Source: Apibacter mensalis (GTDB lineage Bacteria > Bacteroidota > Bacteroidia > Flavobacteriales > Weeksellaceae). From it: a stretch of 64,000 nucleotides of DNA. The notes under the pieces were generated by a model. That model was not told the origin of the DNA. It saw only the letters and a program-made list of their open reading frames with translations, and did no database searches. Below are positions 26,317 through 36,602 of this stretch, piece after piece; position 1 is the stretch's first letter; each line of letters starts with the position of its first letter. The stretch is from the NCBI RefSeq assembly GCF_001418685.1, contig NZ_LIVM01000007.1:62001-126000 (forward strand), written 5' to 3'. The position numbers and the translations under genes were made by a program.

Positions 26317-26660
26317 TTTTGTTTATTTAATTATTTTATGTAAAATTAATGCAAAATACCTTTAATTTAAAGTTAACTTATGCTTTCTGTTCTTATAATA
26401 AATTTTTTTATCAGTTTTAATTTATTTAATAAACTTTTTTTTAATAAAAAAGAAAAATAAGTTTAGATTAAAAATAAATGTTGATAAATACAGTAGTAAT
26501 AAAATTATTTTTTTAAATCAATTCATCTTATACTAATTCATTTTAGAAATACTCTTTAAAAATAAAAATTTTTTTTCTTGAATATTTTGAAATTAAGATA
26601 ATTTTTTTGTTGGAAAGAGAATAAATTAACGTATTTTATCTACATAACCGATATTTTTTT
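26317..26660. other. Intergenic region upstream of asnB
   Basis: This 344-bp AT-rich region lies between asnB and the phosphodiesterase-like gene, both on the minus strand. I see no gene, no stable hairpin and no good promoter consensus. Confidence 0.6.
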
Positions 26661-27605
26661 CTATTTTAAAATGATACGTTCTCCTTGTTTTGGAAATATA
26701 TAATTGATAGAATAGGGATTGTTATTTACTAATTCATTTTTAATTTTTTGTTCATGATCTTCTTTAGGTTTGATATGTGTAACAATGATCGTGAGATTTT
26801 TTAAATTTTTTTTACCAACTAATTGGGCTAATTTCTCTATTTCTTCGTTAATTAAATAGGGAGTTAAATGACCGAATAATAATTTTTCTGACTGCGAATT
26901 AGGAAAAGAAACTTCAAGCATCATAGTTTTTAATTTTCCTGATTTTATTTTAGGTGCAATTTCATTCCATATTTTGTTTAGATTATTGGATTTCTCAACT
27001 CTATCAGCTCCGGTATCTCCAAAATATAAAACAGCATGCTTGTCATTTTCAACTAAAATTGCCGAACTTTTCAAGGGATTTACATGGCTTAATTCATAAA
27101 CCGTTCCTGTTAAATTTGTGTTGAAAATTGGAAAAGATTTTCCTATTTCTGCATAAATATATTGATATTTATTGAGTATGGGACTTTCTCCTTCATTAGC
27201 AAAATTAATCCATGCTGCATTGGTAAAATACTTATTTTTTAAAACATCTATGGTTTCCTTTATTGCATAAATAGGTTTAGAAGAATCTTCCGGCGAATTA
27301 ATCAACATTCCGGATAAATGGTCTAAATGACCATGAGATATAAAATATCCTTTTATGTTATCTTTTAAAACCTTTTCAATTGTTTTATTTGTAAATGTTC
27401 CTTTTTCAATTGCCTTGTTAATTCCACTGTAAATGGTACCGGCATCCAAGGCTAAATAGTCAGTTGTATTTTCTTCTGCTATTAGATAAGATGAAAGGTT
27501 ACTTTCATTACTCCCTCCATATACTCCTAAAGGGATAATTTGTAAATTTTGAGCAGAAGTAATTATAGAAATTCCAACACATACATTAAATAAATATTTT
27601 TTCAT
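26661..27605 (-). CDS. Secreted MBL-fold cyclic-nucleotide phosphodiesterase-like protein (class II)
   Basis: The 314-aa product has a short signal peptide (KYLFNVCVGISIITSAQ), so it should be periplasmic or exported. The metal-binding motif is GYFISHGHLDHLSGM near residue 97, and later metal ligands fit YFGDTGADRV and FGHLTPYL near residue 245. This pattern and size match class II 3',5'-cyclic-nucleotide phosphodiesterases (PDE1 of yeast, CpdP of Vibrio) within the metallo-beta-lactamase superfamily. A periplasmic cAMP/cGMP phosphodiesterase could salvage extracellular nucleotide. The substrate is an inference from the family; other MBL hydrolase roles are possible. Confidence 0.78.
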   Translation of the reverse strand: MKKYLFNVCVGISIITSAQNLQIIPLGVYGGSNESNLSSYLIAEENTTDYLALDAGTIYSGINKAIEKGTFTNKTIEKVLKDNIKGYFISHGHLDHLSGMLINSPEDSSKPIYAIKETIDVLKNKYFTNAAWINFANEGESPILNKYQYIYAEIGKSFPIFNTNLTGTVYELSHVNPLKSSAILVENDKHAVLYFGDTGADRVEKSNNLNKIWNEIAPKIKSGKLKTMMLEVSFPNSQSEKLLFGHLTPYLINEEIEKLAQLVGKKNLKNLTIIVTHIKPKEDHEQKIKNELVNNNPYSINYIFPKQGERIILK

Positions 27606-27845
27606 GGTTTTTAAATTTTAGGTAAAAATATAATTGAAATGTTTTTTTAAGAATAGAAAAGACAGCCTTTTTCTTAAATCTATAGTAAGTTCATAAGATA
27701 TAAACTAAGTATTATAATGAGTTAATTGATAAACTTATTTAAAAAAAATTCAATCAAGAAAATTCAATCCTCTCATTATTAATTAGCTAGTAATATATTA
27801 ATAGATCAATAAACAATAATCTTTACATATGGATATTGAAATTTG

Positions 27846-28418
27846 CTAATATTGTTTTAAAAAGTTAGTAAACTTTTTTAAAGCTATAGACCTATGACTT
27901 ATCATATTTTTTTCTTTAGAAGAAAATTCTGCAAAACTTTTTAAATAGCCATCGGGAATAAAGATCGGATCATATCCGAATCCATGTGCTCCTTTGATTT
28001 GAGTAGATATAGTTCCAAAAATTTTACCTTCAAAATATTTAACTTCTTCCTTAGTTACCAAGCAAATAACGCTAATAAAATAAGCTTTTCTATGGGAACA
28101 ATTTTTCATTTTTTTTAGCACTTTGAAAATATTATCGTCAAAAGATCCTGTACCGGCATAACGGGCAGAATAAATTCCCGGTTCTCCATTCAGTGCTTCA
28201 ATTACCAACCCGCTGTCATCAGCAAAACAAGGTATATGGGTTAAATCATATCCGAATTTAGATTTAATAAATGCATTTTCACGGAAAGTTGACCCTGTTT
28301 CTTCTATAACTCCTTCAAAATTATAATCAGCCAAGGTTTTAAGTTGAAAATTATCGGGAAGAATTTCAATTATTTCAGCTTTTTTATGTTCGTTTTGCGT
28401 TGCTAATAGGATTTCCAT
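27846..28418 (-). CDS. rdgB: RdgB/HAM1 non-canonical purine NTP pyrophosphatase
   Basis: The 190-aa protein from the ATG at 28418 begins MEILLATQNEHKKAEI, the standard N-terminus. A longer frame from 28496 would overlap the upstream gene by almost 100 bp and adds unrelated residues, so I reject it. ADDSGLVIEALNGEPGIYSARYAG and GFGYDPIFIPDG are the family motifs (ADDSGLVIEAL, PGIYSARYAG). It hydrolyses dITP, XTP and dHAPTP to monophosphates and so keeps damaged purines out of DNA. The start overlaps the end of the CPBP gene by 16 bp. Confidence 0.95.
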   Translation of the reverse strand: MEILLATQNEHKKAEIIEILPDNFQLKTLADYNFEGVIEETGSTFRENAFIKSKFGYDLTHIPCFADDSGLVIEALNGEPGIYSARYAGTGSFDDNIFKVLKKMKNCSHRKAYFISVICLVTKEEVKYFEGKIFGTISTQIKGAHGFGYDPIFIPDGYLKSFAEFSSKEKNMISHRSIALKKFTNFLKQY

Positions 28419-29212
28419 GATTGATTTTTGGTTAATTTCATATAAATGCTTCCAAATATAGCTATTATAATAATTCCTACCATAAACAGAGTACAATCAC
28501 TAAAACCTAAGTCGGGAGATTCTAACGATTTATATCGTATAAAAAATAAAAAGCCTATAGAGTTATTCATGCAATGAAGTATGGTACAGGTTAGAAGAGA
28601 ACCCGTTTTGTAAAAAGTTATTCCTAAGACTATGCCGGCTAAAATTCCACCGATCACTTGCCATGGGAATATATGTATTCCCCCGAAAATTAAAGCAGAA
28701 ATTAAAATTGCTTTTTGTGGCTTAATTTGATTATTAAGCATCCCCTTTAAAATAAATCCTCTGAAAAATAATTCTTCAAAAATCGGTGCAACGATACATA
28801 CCGATATAAAAGTTATAACAGGATAATGACTCGCATTACCCAATAAGGCATATGACATTGTCTTATACATTTTCTCTAATATGCCTCCTTGTGTAGGAAT
28901 TAAACCTGTTAAAAATTCGGAAACTAAATATTGACCGAAAAATAGTAATAGGGCAATTGGAAATAGTCTAATATTTTTTAAAGAATAACTGATTCTAAAA
29001 TTTTCCTTTCTAGGTTTTAGAACAATAAAATAATATGTTATATAGACTAATAGATAACTTCCAATTGTGATAATTGGTGTAAATACGTAAGGGGTAATAT
29101 TTAATTTTTTAGCCAGAAATGAAATTAATGGATTAAGTAATAAAGCTCCGAGAAAAAACAATATAATTAATAAAATTATGTCGTACCATTTTAATTTAAG
29201 ATAATTATTCAT
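28403..29212 (-). CDS. CPBP-family intramembrane metalloprotease
   Basis: Starting at the ATG at 29212 (MNNYLKLKWYDI), the product is about 269 aa with roughly eight membrane segments. The upstream in-frame ATG at 29263 would add 17 residues and lie deeper inside rlmH, so it is less likely. The three CPBP/Abi active-site motifs are visible: EELFFRGFIL near residue 160, FGGIHIF, and ILHCMNNSIG. This family includes Rce1-type CAAX proteases and bacterial immunity-type proteins; the substrate here is unknown. It overlaps rlmH by 8 bp and rdgB by 16 bp, a tightly packed three-gene unit. Confidence 0.88.
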   Translation of the reverse strand: MNNYLKLKWYDIILLIILFFLGALLLNPLISFLAKKLNITPYVFTPIITIGSYLLVYITYYFIVLKPRKENFRISYSLKNIRLFPIALLLFFGQYLVSEFLTGLIPTQGGILEKMYKTMSYALLGNASHYPVITFISVCIVAPIFEELFFRGFILKGMLNNQIKPQKAILISALIFGGIHIFPWQVIGGILAGIVLGITFYKTGSLLTCTILHCMNNSIGFLFFIRYKSLESPDLGFSDCTLFMVGIIIIAIFGSIYMKLTKNQSWKSY

Positions 29213-29678
29213 TATGATAAGGTTTTCCTTGTAAAATACTAAAGGCGCGATATAATTGTTCAATAAAAAACAAACGCACCATTTGATGAGTGAATGTCAT
29301 CTTGGATAAAGCCAATTTTAGAGGATTAAGACTATAAATTTTATCAGAAAATCCATAAGCCCCTCCAATACAAAAAACTAAATGCTTAACAGAATTATTC
29401 ATTTGCTTTTCTAGAAAACATGAAAATTCAGTCGAAGTATACTCTTTACCTTTTTCATCTAAAATTATGAGAGTATCACCTGAAGCCAAATGGTGAATAA
29501 TGCATTCTGCTTCAGCATTTTTCAACTCATTTTCGGATAAATTTTTAGAATTTTTTACATCCGGTAATTCTTTTCTTTCAAATTTTATAAAGGTTGGTAA
29601 GCGTTTTTCTAAATCTTCCATTAGAATTACCAGTTCTTTAGAATTGGTTTTGCCAATTGATAGTAATGTAATTTTCAT
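29205..29678 (-). CDS. rlmH: 23S rRNA (pseudouridine1915-N3)-methyltransferase RlmH
   Basis: This 157-aa SPOUT methyltransferase methylates N3 of pseudouridine 1915 in helix 69 of 23S rRNA. The start is MKITLLSIGKT. The SAM-binding knot contains LIILDEKGKEYTS, VFCIGGAYGFSD and LALSKMTFTHQMVRLFFIEQ with the LYRAF motif, then the conserved C-terminal PYHNE. It is the first gene of the rlmH-CPBP-rdgB unit and has a -7-like box 16 bp upstream of its ATG. Confidence 0.96.
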   Translation of the reverse strand: MKITLLSIGKTNSKELVILMEDLEKRLPTFIKFERKELPDVKNSKNLSENELKNAEAECIIHHLASGDTLIILDEKGKEYTSTEFSCFLEKQMNNSVKHLVFCIGGAYGFSDKIYSLNPLKLALSKMTFTHQMVRLFFIEQLYRAFSILQGKPYHNE

Positions 29679-30115
29679 GCCACATTAATAAGTACAAAAA
29701 TAAGAGATTATTTAAAATTAAGATTCTTAATTTAACTTTAGTAAATAATATACATTTATAGTCATCAACAGGGTGTAGAATGGTATAAAGTTTATTTATT
29801 TAAAATAAAATGCCGGTATGATGTTAATTTATCCGGTTATCTGTTTAGTAAATTTAATCTTGTTTTAAATAAAAGATTAAATTATAAAACTGTTTAAATT
29901 TCTTAGTTCTTGGGTATATAGACGTTCTTTTTATGTGTATTTTTATATCAATTTTATTAATATATTGCTATAAATAGTAATAATTTATATTAATTGTTAT
30001 TTTTTCTAATTAAAAAGTTCAGAAATCCTTTTTATAATAATTTTTGGAACGATATCTACTGTTTCATATAGTTTTTTATCTTTGTTAACGCTATAAATAT
30101 ATAAACATTATAAAG
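29679..30115. other. Intergenic region between divergent rlmH and the DPP III gene
   Basis: This 437-bp AT-rich region holds candidate -7 boxes for both sides: TATTTTTG on the minus strand at 29695-29702 for rlmH, and TATCTTTG on the plus strand at 30077-30084. Nothing else is evident. Confidence 0.6.
30077..30084 (+). promoter_or_regulatory. -7 box for the dipeptidyl-peptidase III gene
   Basis: TATCTTTG matches TAnnTTTG and lies 31 bp before the ATG at 30116. No -33 element is found at the usual spacing. Confidence 0.55.
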
Positions 30116-32146
30116 ATGAAAATTAATATCGTTGCAGGCATCCTTGCTGCCTCAGTAATTTTGGGGTCTTGTGATTCGAAACATTCAGAACAAGCCCAAA
30201 AAATTAATAGAGATAACTTTAGTTATAAAGTAGATCGTTTTGCCGATATAGAAGTTTTAAGATATAAAATACCTGAATGGGATAAACTGTCTTTAAATGA
30301 AAAAAAATTGGTTTATTTCCTCTCTCAAGCCGGATTGGCTGGAAGGGATATTATTTGGGATCAGAACTATAAATACAACTTAAAGATAAGAAAAGCACTT
30401 GAAACTATATACCAAAATTATAAAGGAGATAAAACCTCAAAAAATTGGAATAATTTTGAAGCATATTTGAAAAGAGTTTGGTTTTCAAATGGTATACATC
30501 ACCATTATTCCAACGATAAAATAAAGCCTGAATTTACACAAGAATATTTGGAAGAATTACTTAAGGAAACACAAACTTCATTAAATCCATCAATTGTTTC
30601 TATTTTATTTAATGAAAAAGATTCCAAAAAGGTAAACTTGGATGAATCTAAAGGATTAATTTCCGGATCTGCCGTAAATTTTTATGGAGATGGAATTACT
30701 GAAAAAGAAGTTGAAAAATACTATGCAGCTAAAAAAAGTCCTGATATTTCCCGGCCCTTATCTTTTGGTTTAAATTCTAAATTAGTTAAAAACAGCAAGG
30801 GGGCATTGGAAGAAAAAATATGGAAAAGCGGAGGAATGTATGGGACAGCCATAGACCAAATTATTTTTTGGTTGGATAAGGCAGTGACAGTTGCAGAGAA
30901 TAAAGAACAGGCAAATGCTCTTAAACTTTTAATAGAATATTATAAAACAGGAGATTTAAAAACATGGGACGATTATAACATAGCATGGCTACAAGCTACT
31001 AAAGGAAATATAGATTATATAAACGGATTTGTAGAAGTGTATAATGATCCCCTGGGGCACAAAGGTTCCTATGAGAATATTGTTCAGATTAAAGATTTTG
31101 ATATGTCTTCGAAAATGGAAGTAATATCCAAAAATGCACAATGGTTTGAAGATCATTCTCCTCTAATGCCGGAACATAAAAAGAAAAATGTAGTAGGAAT
31201 TACTTACAAGACAGTTAATGTAGCTTCTGAAGCCGGAGATTCTTCACCTGGCACACCTATTGGAGTAAATTTACCTAATGCAGATTGGATACGTGCGGAA
31301 TATGGTTCTAAATCAGTTTCCTTAGGTAATATTATAGATGCTTATAATTTGGCAGGAGGAAGTGAAAAGCTAAAAGAATTTGCTTACAGCAAAGAGGAAA
31401 TAGAATTAACGGAAAAATACGGAGAATTAGCAGATAAACTTCACACAGCCTTACATGAAGTAGTAGGACATGCCTCAGGTCAAATTAATAAAGGAGTTGG
31501 AACACCCAAAGAAACCTTGAAAAGTTATGCATCTACCATGGAGGAGGGAAGAGCCGATTTAGTGGGTTTATATTACTTATATGATCCTGAACTTCAAAAG
31601 CTAGGATTAGTGGACGATTGGAAGAAAGTAGGTATGACAGCCTATAATGATTATATACGCAATGGATTAATGACACAGTTGGTTCGAATTGAACCAGGAA
31701 GAGATTTAGAAGAAGCGCATATGAGAAACCGTCAATGGGTAAGTGCTTGGGCTTATGAGAGGGGCAAAAAAGAGAACGTAATTGAAAAAGTGGTTAAAGA
31801 TGGTAAAACCTATTTTAAAATTAATGATTACGAAAAACTTCACCGTTTATTTGGAGAACTGCTAAAAGAAACTCAAAGAATTAAATCTGAAGGAGATTAC
31901 AATGCTGCAAAGAATTTAGTAGAAACCTATGGAGTAAAAGTGGATAAAGAATTGCATGAAGAAGTTTTAAGAAGAAATTCTAAATTTAATACAGCAGCTT
32001 ATAAAGGCTTTATTAATCCCATTTTAGTTCCTAAAACCAATGAACAAGGAGAAATAACCGATGTTGAGGTTACCTATCCGGAATCATTTGCCGAAGAAAT
32101 GATTTACTATTCCAAAAATTATGGATTCCTGCCGTTAGAAAACTAA
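30116..32146 (+). CDS. Lipoprotein dipeptidyl-peptidase III (peptidase family M49)
   Basis: The 676-aa protein starts with a lipoprotein signal whose lipobox is ILGSC (Cys at about 19), so it should be anchored to a membrane. The M49 zinc signature is HEVVGH at residues 447-452, in which the active-site motif has one extra residue against classical HExxH. The second motif EEGRADLVG lies at about 476-484. These fit dipeptidyl-peptidase III, which removes dipeptides from the N-terminus of short peptides. The lipoprotein form is typical of Bacteroidota, whereas eukaryotic DPP III is cytosolic. It probably feeds on peptides in the periplasm. It is a single-gene unit with its own promoter box and terminator. 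Confidence 0.92.
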   Translation: MKINIVAGILAASVILGSCDSKHSEQAQKINRDNFSYKVDRFADIEVLRYKIPEWDKLSLNEKKLVYFLSQAGLAGRDIIWDQNYKYNLKIRKALETIYQNYKGDKTSKNWNNFEAYLKRVWFSNGIHHHYSNDKIKPEFTQEYLEELLKETQTSLNPSIVSILFNEKDSKKVNLDESKGLISGSAVNFYGDGITEKEVEKYYAAKKSPDISRPLSFGLNSKLVKNSKGALEEKIWKSGGMYGTAIDQIIFWLDKAVTVAENKEQANALKLLIEYYKTGDLKTWDDYNIAWLQATKGNIDYINGFVEVYNDPLGHKGSYENIVQIKDFDMSSKMEVISKNAQWFEDHSPLMPEHKKKNVVGITYKTVNVASEAGDSSPGTPIGVNLPNADWIRAEYGSKSVSLGNIIDAYNLAGGSEKLKEFAYSKEEIELTEKYGELADKLHTALHEVVGHASGQINKGVGTPKETLKSYASTMEEGRADLVGLYYLYDPELQKLGLVDDWKKVGMTAYNDYIRNGLMTQLVRIEPGRDLEEAHMRNRQWVSAWAYERGKKENVIEKVVKDGKTYFKINDYEKLHRLFGELLKETQRIKSEGDYNAAKNLVETYGVKVDKELHEEVLRRNSKFNTAAYKGFINPILVPKTNEQGEITDVEVTYPESFAEEMIYYSKNYGFLPLEN

Positions 32147-32766
32147 TTAAGTAGTAAACTAAACTTTATTTAACATGTAAATGGAGTTTCAATATATTTT
32201 TATCGAAAAAGAAAATGTATATCCCACATTGCCACGTCGTAAATATAAAAAGCAAATTTCATAATTTGCTTTTTATTTTAAATAAAAAATGGTTCCGTGA
32301 GGTAATTTAAACAACTATAGAATAAAGTTGAATTAACCCGAATAATGATATAACAATTAATTTAATTCAAAAGTAAAAAATATAGCTGCCCTAATTAAGT
32401 TATATCTCAATATGACATTAATAATAACCATATCACCAAATATTTGATAAAAAACCTGCATGTAGGAAATATTATTTACTATTTGTCATAGATGAATAAA
32501 ACAGTGAATTTACCCTACCTATATTTTGGAACCTATTATTTTAAAATAGATGATGAAAAGAATAATGATTAACATTATAAGCAATTACAGTTACTATAAT
32601 CTTACATAAAATTCATATTCCTGAGCCAAAATTTTTTCATGCGATAAACCTAATTGAGATTACATTTTTCAAAATGAGACGTTTATTTTTAAACAGTAAA
32701 AACTATAATTATAAGACTAAAACAGACCTCATAAGATTTTAAAATTAAGATATAATATAATTAAAT
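32147..32766. other. Intergenic region between the DPP III and AraC genes
   Basis: This 620-bp stretch holds the DPP III terminator near 32247-32279. The rest is AT-rich, with no convincing ORF on either strand and no clear promoter consensus before the AraC gene. Confidence 0.6.
32247..32279 (+). terminator. Rho-independent terminator after the DPP III gene
   Basis: AAAAAGCAAATT and AATTTGCTTTTT form a 12-bp stem with a 4-nt loop, ending in a T-rich run. It lies about 100 bp past the stop codon. Confidence 0.85.
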
Positions 32767-33588
32767 ATGGGACAAATTGAAGCGTTAATTTTTGCATATT
32801 CAGATATATTCTTTAGTTATTACCTGAATACCGAATCCGTCTGTACTAAAATGGTACGGAATCATTCGTTGGTATATATTTATTCAGGAGAATATATATT
32901 AGAAGAAAATGGAGTACAAACAGCTATTGGAGCCGGTGAATGTATCTTTTTACGAAAAGATAACCGTGTAAAGATGACAAAATTACCCAAAGACGGAGAA
33001 TGGTTTAAAAGTATTTTTATGATATTTAAACGAAATTTTTTGAAAGAAGTATTTCAGAAACTAAATAAACAAGAAATACCCTTAAATGTCGAACGATTTG
33101 AATCCAGTATTGTTAAGTTACCCAAAGTACCATCCATAGAAAGTCTGTTTTTATCTCTTACGCCCTATTTTAATTCATCTATAAAACCACAAGATGATAT
33201 AATGAAGCTAAAGCAAATGGAAGGACTCTATTCGTTATTGAAAATCGACAAGAAATTTTACTCCTCGTTATTTGATTTCAACGAACCATGGAAAATAGAT
33301 ATCATGGAATTCATGAATGGAAATTATATGTATAATCTTTCCTTGGAAGAAATTGCTCATTTTACGGGGCGAAGTCTTGCTTCATTCAAACGAGATTTTA
33401 AGAAGATAAGTCCCTTATCGCCACATAAATGGTTAATGCAAAAACGACTTCAAGTAGCACGCGAAAAAATCATGATTGAAGGTAAAAAAGTTTCGGATGT
33501 ATATCTCGAAGTTGGATTTAAAGACCTTTCTCACTTCTCAAGGGCCTATAAAGAAACTTTCGGTTATTCTCCTACCCAAAAGAATTGA
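32767..33588 (+). CDS. AraC family transcriptional regulator
   Basis: The 273-aa protein has an N-terminal cupin-like sensing region (YSGEYILEENGVQTAIGAGE, then ECIFLRKDNRVKMTKLP) and a C-terminal double helix-turn-helix. The DNA-binding part reads YNLSLEEIAHFTGRSLASFKR, in two pieces YNLSLEEIAHF and TGRSLASFKRDF. It is followed by PHKWLMQKRLQVAREKI and VSDVYLEVGFKDLSHFSRAY. The effector is unknown. A -7/-33 promoter and the aldo/keto reductase remnant lie just downstream, and similar AraC-oxidoreductase pairs are common in this class. It may have controlled the oxidoreductase group, part of which has decayed. Confidence 0.92.
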   Translation: MGQIEALIFAYSDIFFSYYLNTESVCTKMVRNHSLVYIYSGEYILEENGVQTAIGAGECIFLRKDNRVKMTKLPKDGEWFKSIFMIFKRNFLKEVFQKLNKQEIPLNVERFESSIVKLPKVPSIESLFLSLTPYFNSSIKPQDDIMKLKQMEGLYSLLKIDKKFYSSLFDFNEPWKIDIMEFMNGNYMYNLSLEEIAHFTGRSLASFKRDFKKISPLSPHKWLMQKRLQVAREKIMIEGKKVSDVYLEVGFKDLSHFSRAYKETFGYSPTQKN

Positions 33589-33624
33589 ACCTTACAGGCT
33601 AATTTTTTGAGCCGCTCAAGCAAA

Positions 33625-33653
33625 TTGATTAATCGGATACCTCTTTATCTTTG
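33625..33653 (+). promoter_or_regulatory. Promoter upstream of the aldo/keto reductase remnant
   Basis: TTG (33625-33627), an 18-bp spacer and TATCTTTG (33646-33653) match the Bacteroidota -33/-7 consensus well. The promoter is intact although the gene behind it is broken. Confidence 0.7.
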
Positions 33654-33690
33654 TACTAGATAAAGTAAAAATTATACCTTAAAAATAATA

Positions 33691-34379
<689 letters not shown>

Positions 34380-34437
34380 TAAAATAGCTAGTAATTTTAT
34401 ATATCTAGCTTAATATAGTAGGGTTATACTAGTAAAT

Positions 34438-35181
34438 TGCGAACAGGATCCTATCATGACCTATCACGGTATTGACTAATATAACGACAATGAACATACT
34501 TAAGGAGGTTATTCCAAAGATTATGTAGTGACTGAAGACTTTGCTATTAAAATACCTTCCCATGCACCAATGGAAAAGGTAGCTCCCTTACTTTACGCAG
34601 GGATTACAACCTATTCGCCAATTAAATATGCAGGAGTAAAAAAAGGAGATAAAGTAGGAATTGCAGGATTGGGAGGTCTGGGGCATATGGCCGTGGAATA
34701 TGCCGTTGCACTTGAAGTAGAGGTTACCGTGTTTAATATTACGGAAGACAAACGCGAAGACACTCATAAAATGGGAGTATAACGTTATGTAAATGTAAAC
34801 AATATCGAAGATATGAAAAATTTGAACAATTCGTTTGATTTTATACTTAGCACTATACCTACCCATTATGATATGAATATGTATTTAAAAATGTTAAAAT
34901 ATGACGGTCAAATGGTAATAGTAGGTTTACCTGCTTTTGCCACTATGCCGACCATTAGTCTTGACAAGTTTATTTGGCATGGTAATCGCAAAATATTTGG
35001 TTCACAAATTGGAGGAATTAAAGAAACGCAAGAAATGATTGATTATTCAGTAAAAAATAATATTTATTCGCAAGTACAAAAAATTAATGCTGAAGGAAAA
35101 CTTATAGATGAAGCTTATCAAAATATTCTGGATGGTAAAGTTAAATTCCGATATGGAATAGATATGAACACCTTAAAATAA
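34438..35181 (+). pseudogene. Zinc-type alcohol dehydrogenase pseudogene (N-terminal third missing)
   Basis: One continuous frame codes for the C-terminal two thirds of an NAD(P)-dependent alcohol dehydrogenase. It begins near CEQDPIMTYHGID and is interrupted by in-frame TAA codons at 34477, 34501 and 34780. The fragments include GGYSKDYVVTEDF, GDKVGIAGLGGLGHMAVEYA (the cofactor-binding GxGGxG) and GSQIGGIKETQEMIDYS, ending IDMNTLK at 35181. The zinc-binding N-terminal region of about 100 codons is gone. The intact gene downstream is a clear paralogue with the same motif order, which could explain why this copy was allowed to decay. Confidence 0.9.
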
Positions 35182-35219
35182 AAATTCTAATAATATAATT
35201 AAATATAAATAATAAAGAC

Positions 35220-36278
35220 ATGCAAACAAAAAATTCGAAAGCATTTGGAGCAGAATCTGCACAAGCACCATTGAAAGAAATGAATATCCAACGACGTGAA
35301 GTTACTCCCACAGATGTTGAGATAGAAATACTTTATTGTGGAGTTTGCCATAGTGATTTACACTCAGCTCGCAACGATTGGGGCGGCACTATTTATCCCG
35401 TAGTTCCGGGACATGAGATTGTTGGACGAATCACTAAAATTGGTAATCAAGTAACCCAATTAAAAGTAGGAGATATAGGAGCAGTTGGTTGTATGGTTGA
35501 TTCATGCGGACAGTGTGACAGTTGTGAACATGGACATGAACAATACTGTCGAAATGGTCATACTTTAACCTATAACGGCCCAGATAAATATCTTGGAGGA
35601 GTTACCTATGGAGGTTATTCCGAAAGAATAATTGTTGATGAAAAGTTTGTATTGAAAGTACCCAAGAATCTCGATTTGCCCGCTGTGGCTCCATTACTTT
35701 GTGCCGGAATCACCACATGGTCCCCTCTTCGTCATTGGGGTGTAACCAAGGGTAGTAAAGTAGCTGTGATAGGGTTAGGAGGCTTAGGACATATGGCAAT
35801 CAAACTGGCCCATGGTTTAGGAGCTGAAGTAACTTTGTTCTCCAGAACTCCCAATAAAAAACAAGATGCTCTAAAATTAGGTGCCCATCATGTTATAATA
35901 TCCACAGATGGAGAACAAATGCAATCAGTAAAAGGTAAATTTGACTTAATAATAGATACTGTACCTTACGTTCATGATATAAATCCTTATGTAACGACAT
36001 TAAATTATAACGGAACATTGGTATTAGTAGGCTATTTAGGTGATCTCAATCCGATGTTGAATACAGTTCCTCTAATTATGGGAAGAAAATCGGTTGCAGG
36101 TTCCGTTATAGGCGGAATTGCCGAAACACAGGAGCTTCTTGATTTTTGCGGAGAGCACAATATCGTTTCTGATATTGAAATTATTAACATACAGGATATT
36201 AATGCAGCCTATGAACGAATGCTTAAAAGCGATGTGAAATATCGTTTTGTTATAGATATGGCATCGTTGAAAAAATAA
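35220..36278 (+). CDS. NAD(P)-dependent zinc alcohol dehydrogenase (YahK/cinnamyl-type)
   Basis: This 352-aa medium-chain dehydrogenase is complete. Catalytic zinc ligands lie in YCGVCHSDLH and PGHEIVG, and the four structural-zinc Cys lie in CGQCDSCEHGHEQYC. The cofactor-binding motif is VIGLGGLGHMAIKLA at about residue 180. The pattern fits the YahK/AdhC cinnamyl-alcohol-dehydrogenase group, which reduces a broad set of aldehydes with NADPH. It follows the ADH pseudogene by only 38 bp and keeps its own reading frame from the ATG at 35220. A hairpin terminator follows. Confidence 0.94.
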   Translation: MQTKNSKAFGAESAQAPLKEMNIQRREVTPTDVEIEILYCGVCHSDLHSARNDWGGTIYPVVPGHEIVGRITKIGNQVTQLKVGDIGAVGCMVDSCGQCDSCEHGHEQYCRNGHTLTYNGPDKYLGGVTYGGYSERIIVDEKFVLKVPKNLDLPAVAPLLCAGITTWSPLRHWGVTKGSKVAVIGLGGLGHMAIKLAHGLGAEVTLFSRTPNKKQDALKLGAHHVIISTDGEQMQSVKGKFDLIIDTVPYVHDINPYVTTLNYNGTLVLVGYLGDLNPMLNTVPLIMGRKSVAGSVIGGIAETQELLDFCGEHNIVSDIEIINIQDINAAYERMLKSDVKYRFVIDMASLKK

Positions 36279-36602
36279 TAATCGAAAAAGATAGAAGATA
36301 TAAAAATGTATTAAATATGCCCAATCTATAAAGACTATACGTTTATGTAGGGAGGGCATTTTTTCTTTTACCAAAATGATTCACGTTTCTAAGCTAAGTC
36401 TATTTATTCAAAGCTTGTTTCACTATATTGTTATATATTGCAACAAGCTTGATTTATTGTCCTACAAATAACAGAGGACAATTATATAGGTAAAGGGGTT
36501 TTAGTGATTATTATTAATGATAGAAGCTATGTATAGGGCCTTATTATTATTTTTTTAGAGGAAAATAAAAATTATAAAAGCTAAAAAAAGAAAATATTTC
36601 AC
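36279..36602. other. Intergenic region between the ADH and SDR genes
   Basis: This 324-bp region contains the ADH terminator, listed separately. The rest is AT-rich, with no ORF or structured element that I can support. Confidence 0.6.
36315..36367 (+). terminator. Terminator after the alcohol dehydrogenase gene
   Basis: ATGCCC pairs with GGGCAT, an inner CTATAAA arm pairs imperfectly with TTTATGTAG, and the 3' side runs into TTTTTTC. It lies about 40 bp past the stop codon. Confidence 0.75.

Noticed and set aside
28419..28496. N-terminal extension of RdgB
   Set aside because: It overlaps the CPBP gene, and RdgB proteins start at the MEILLATQN segment.
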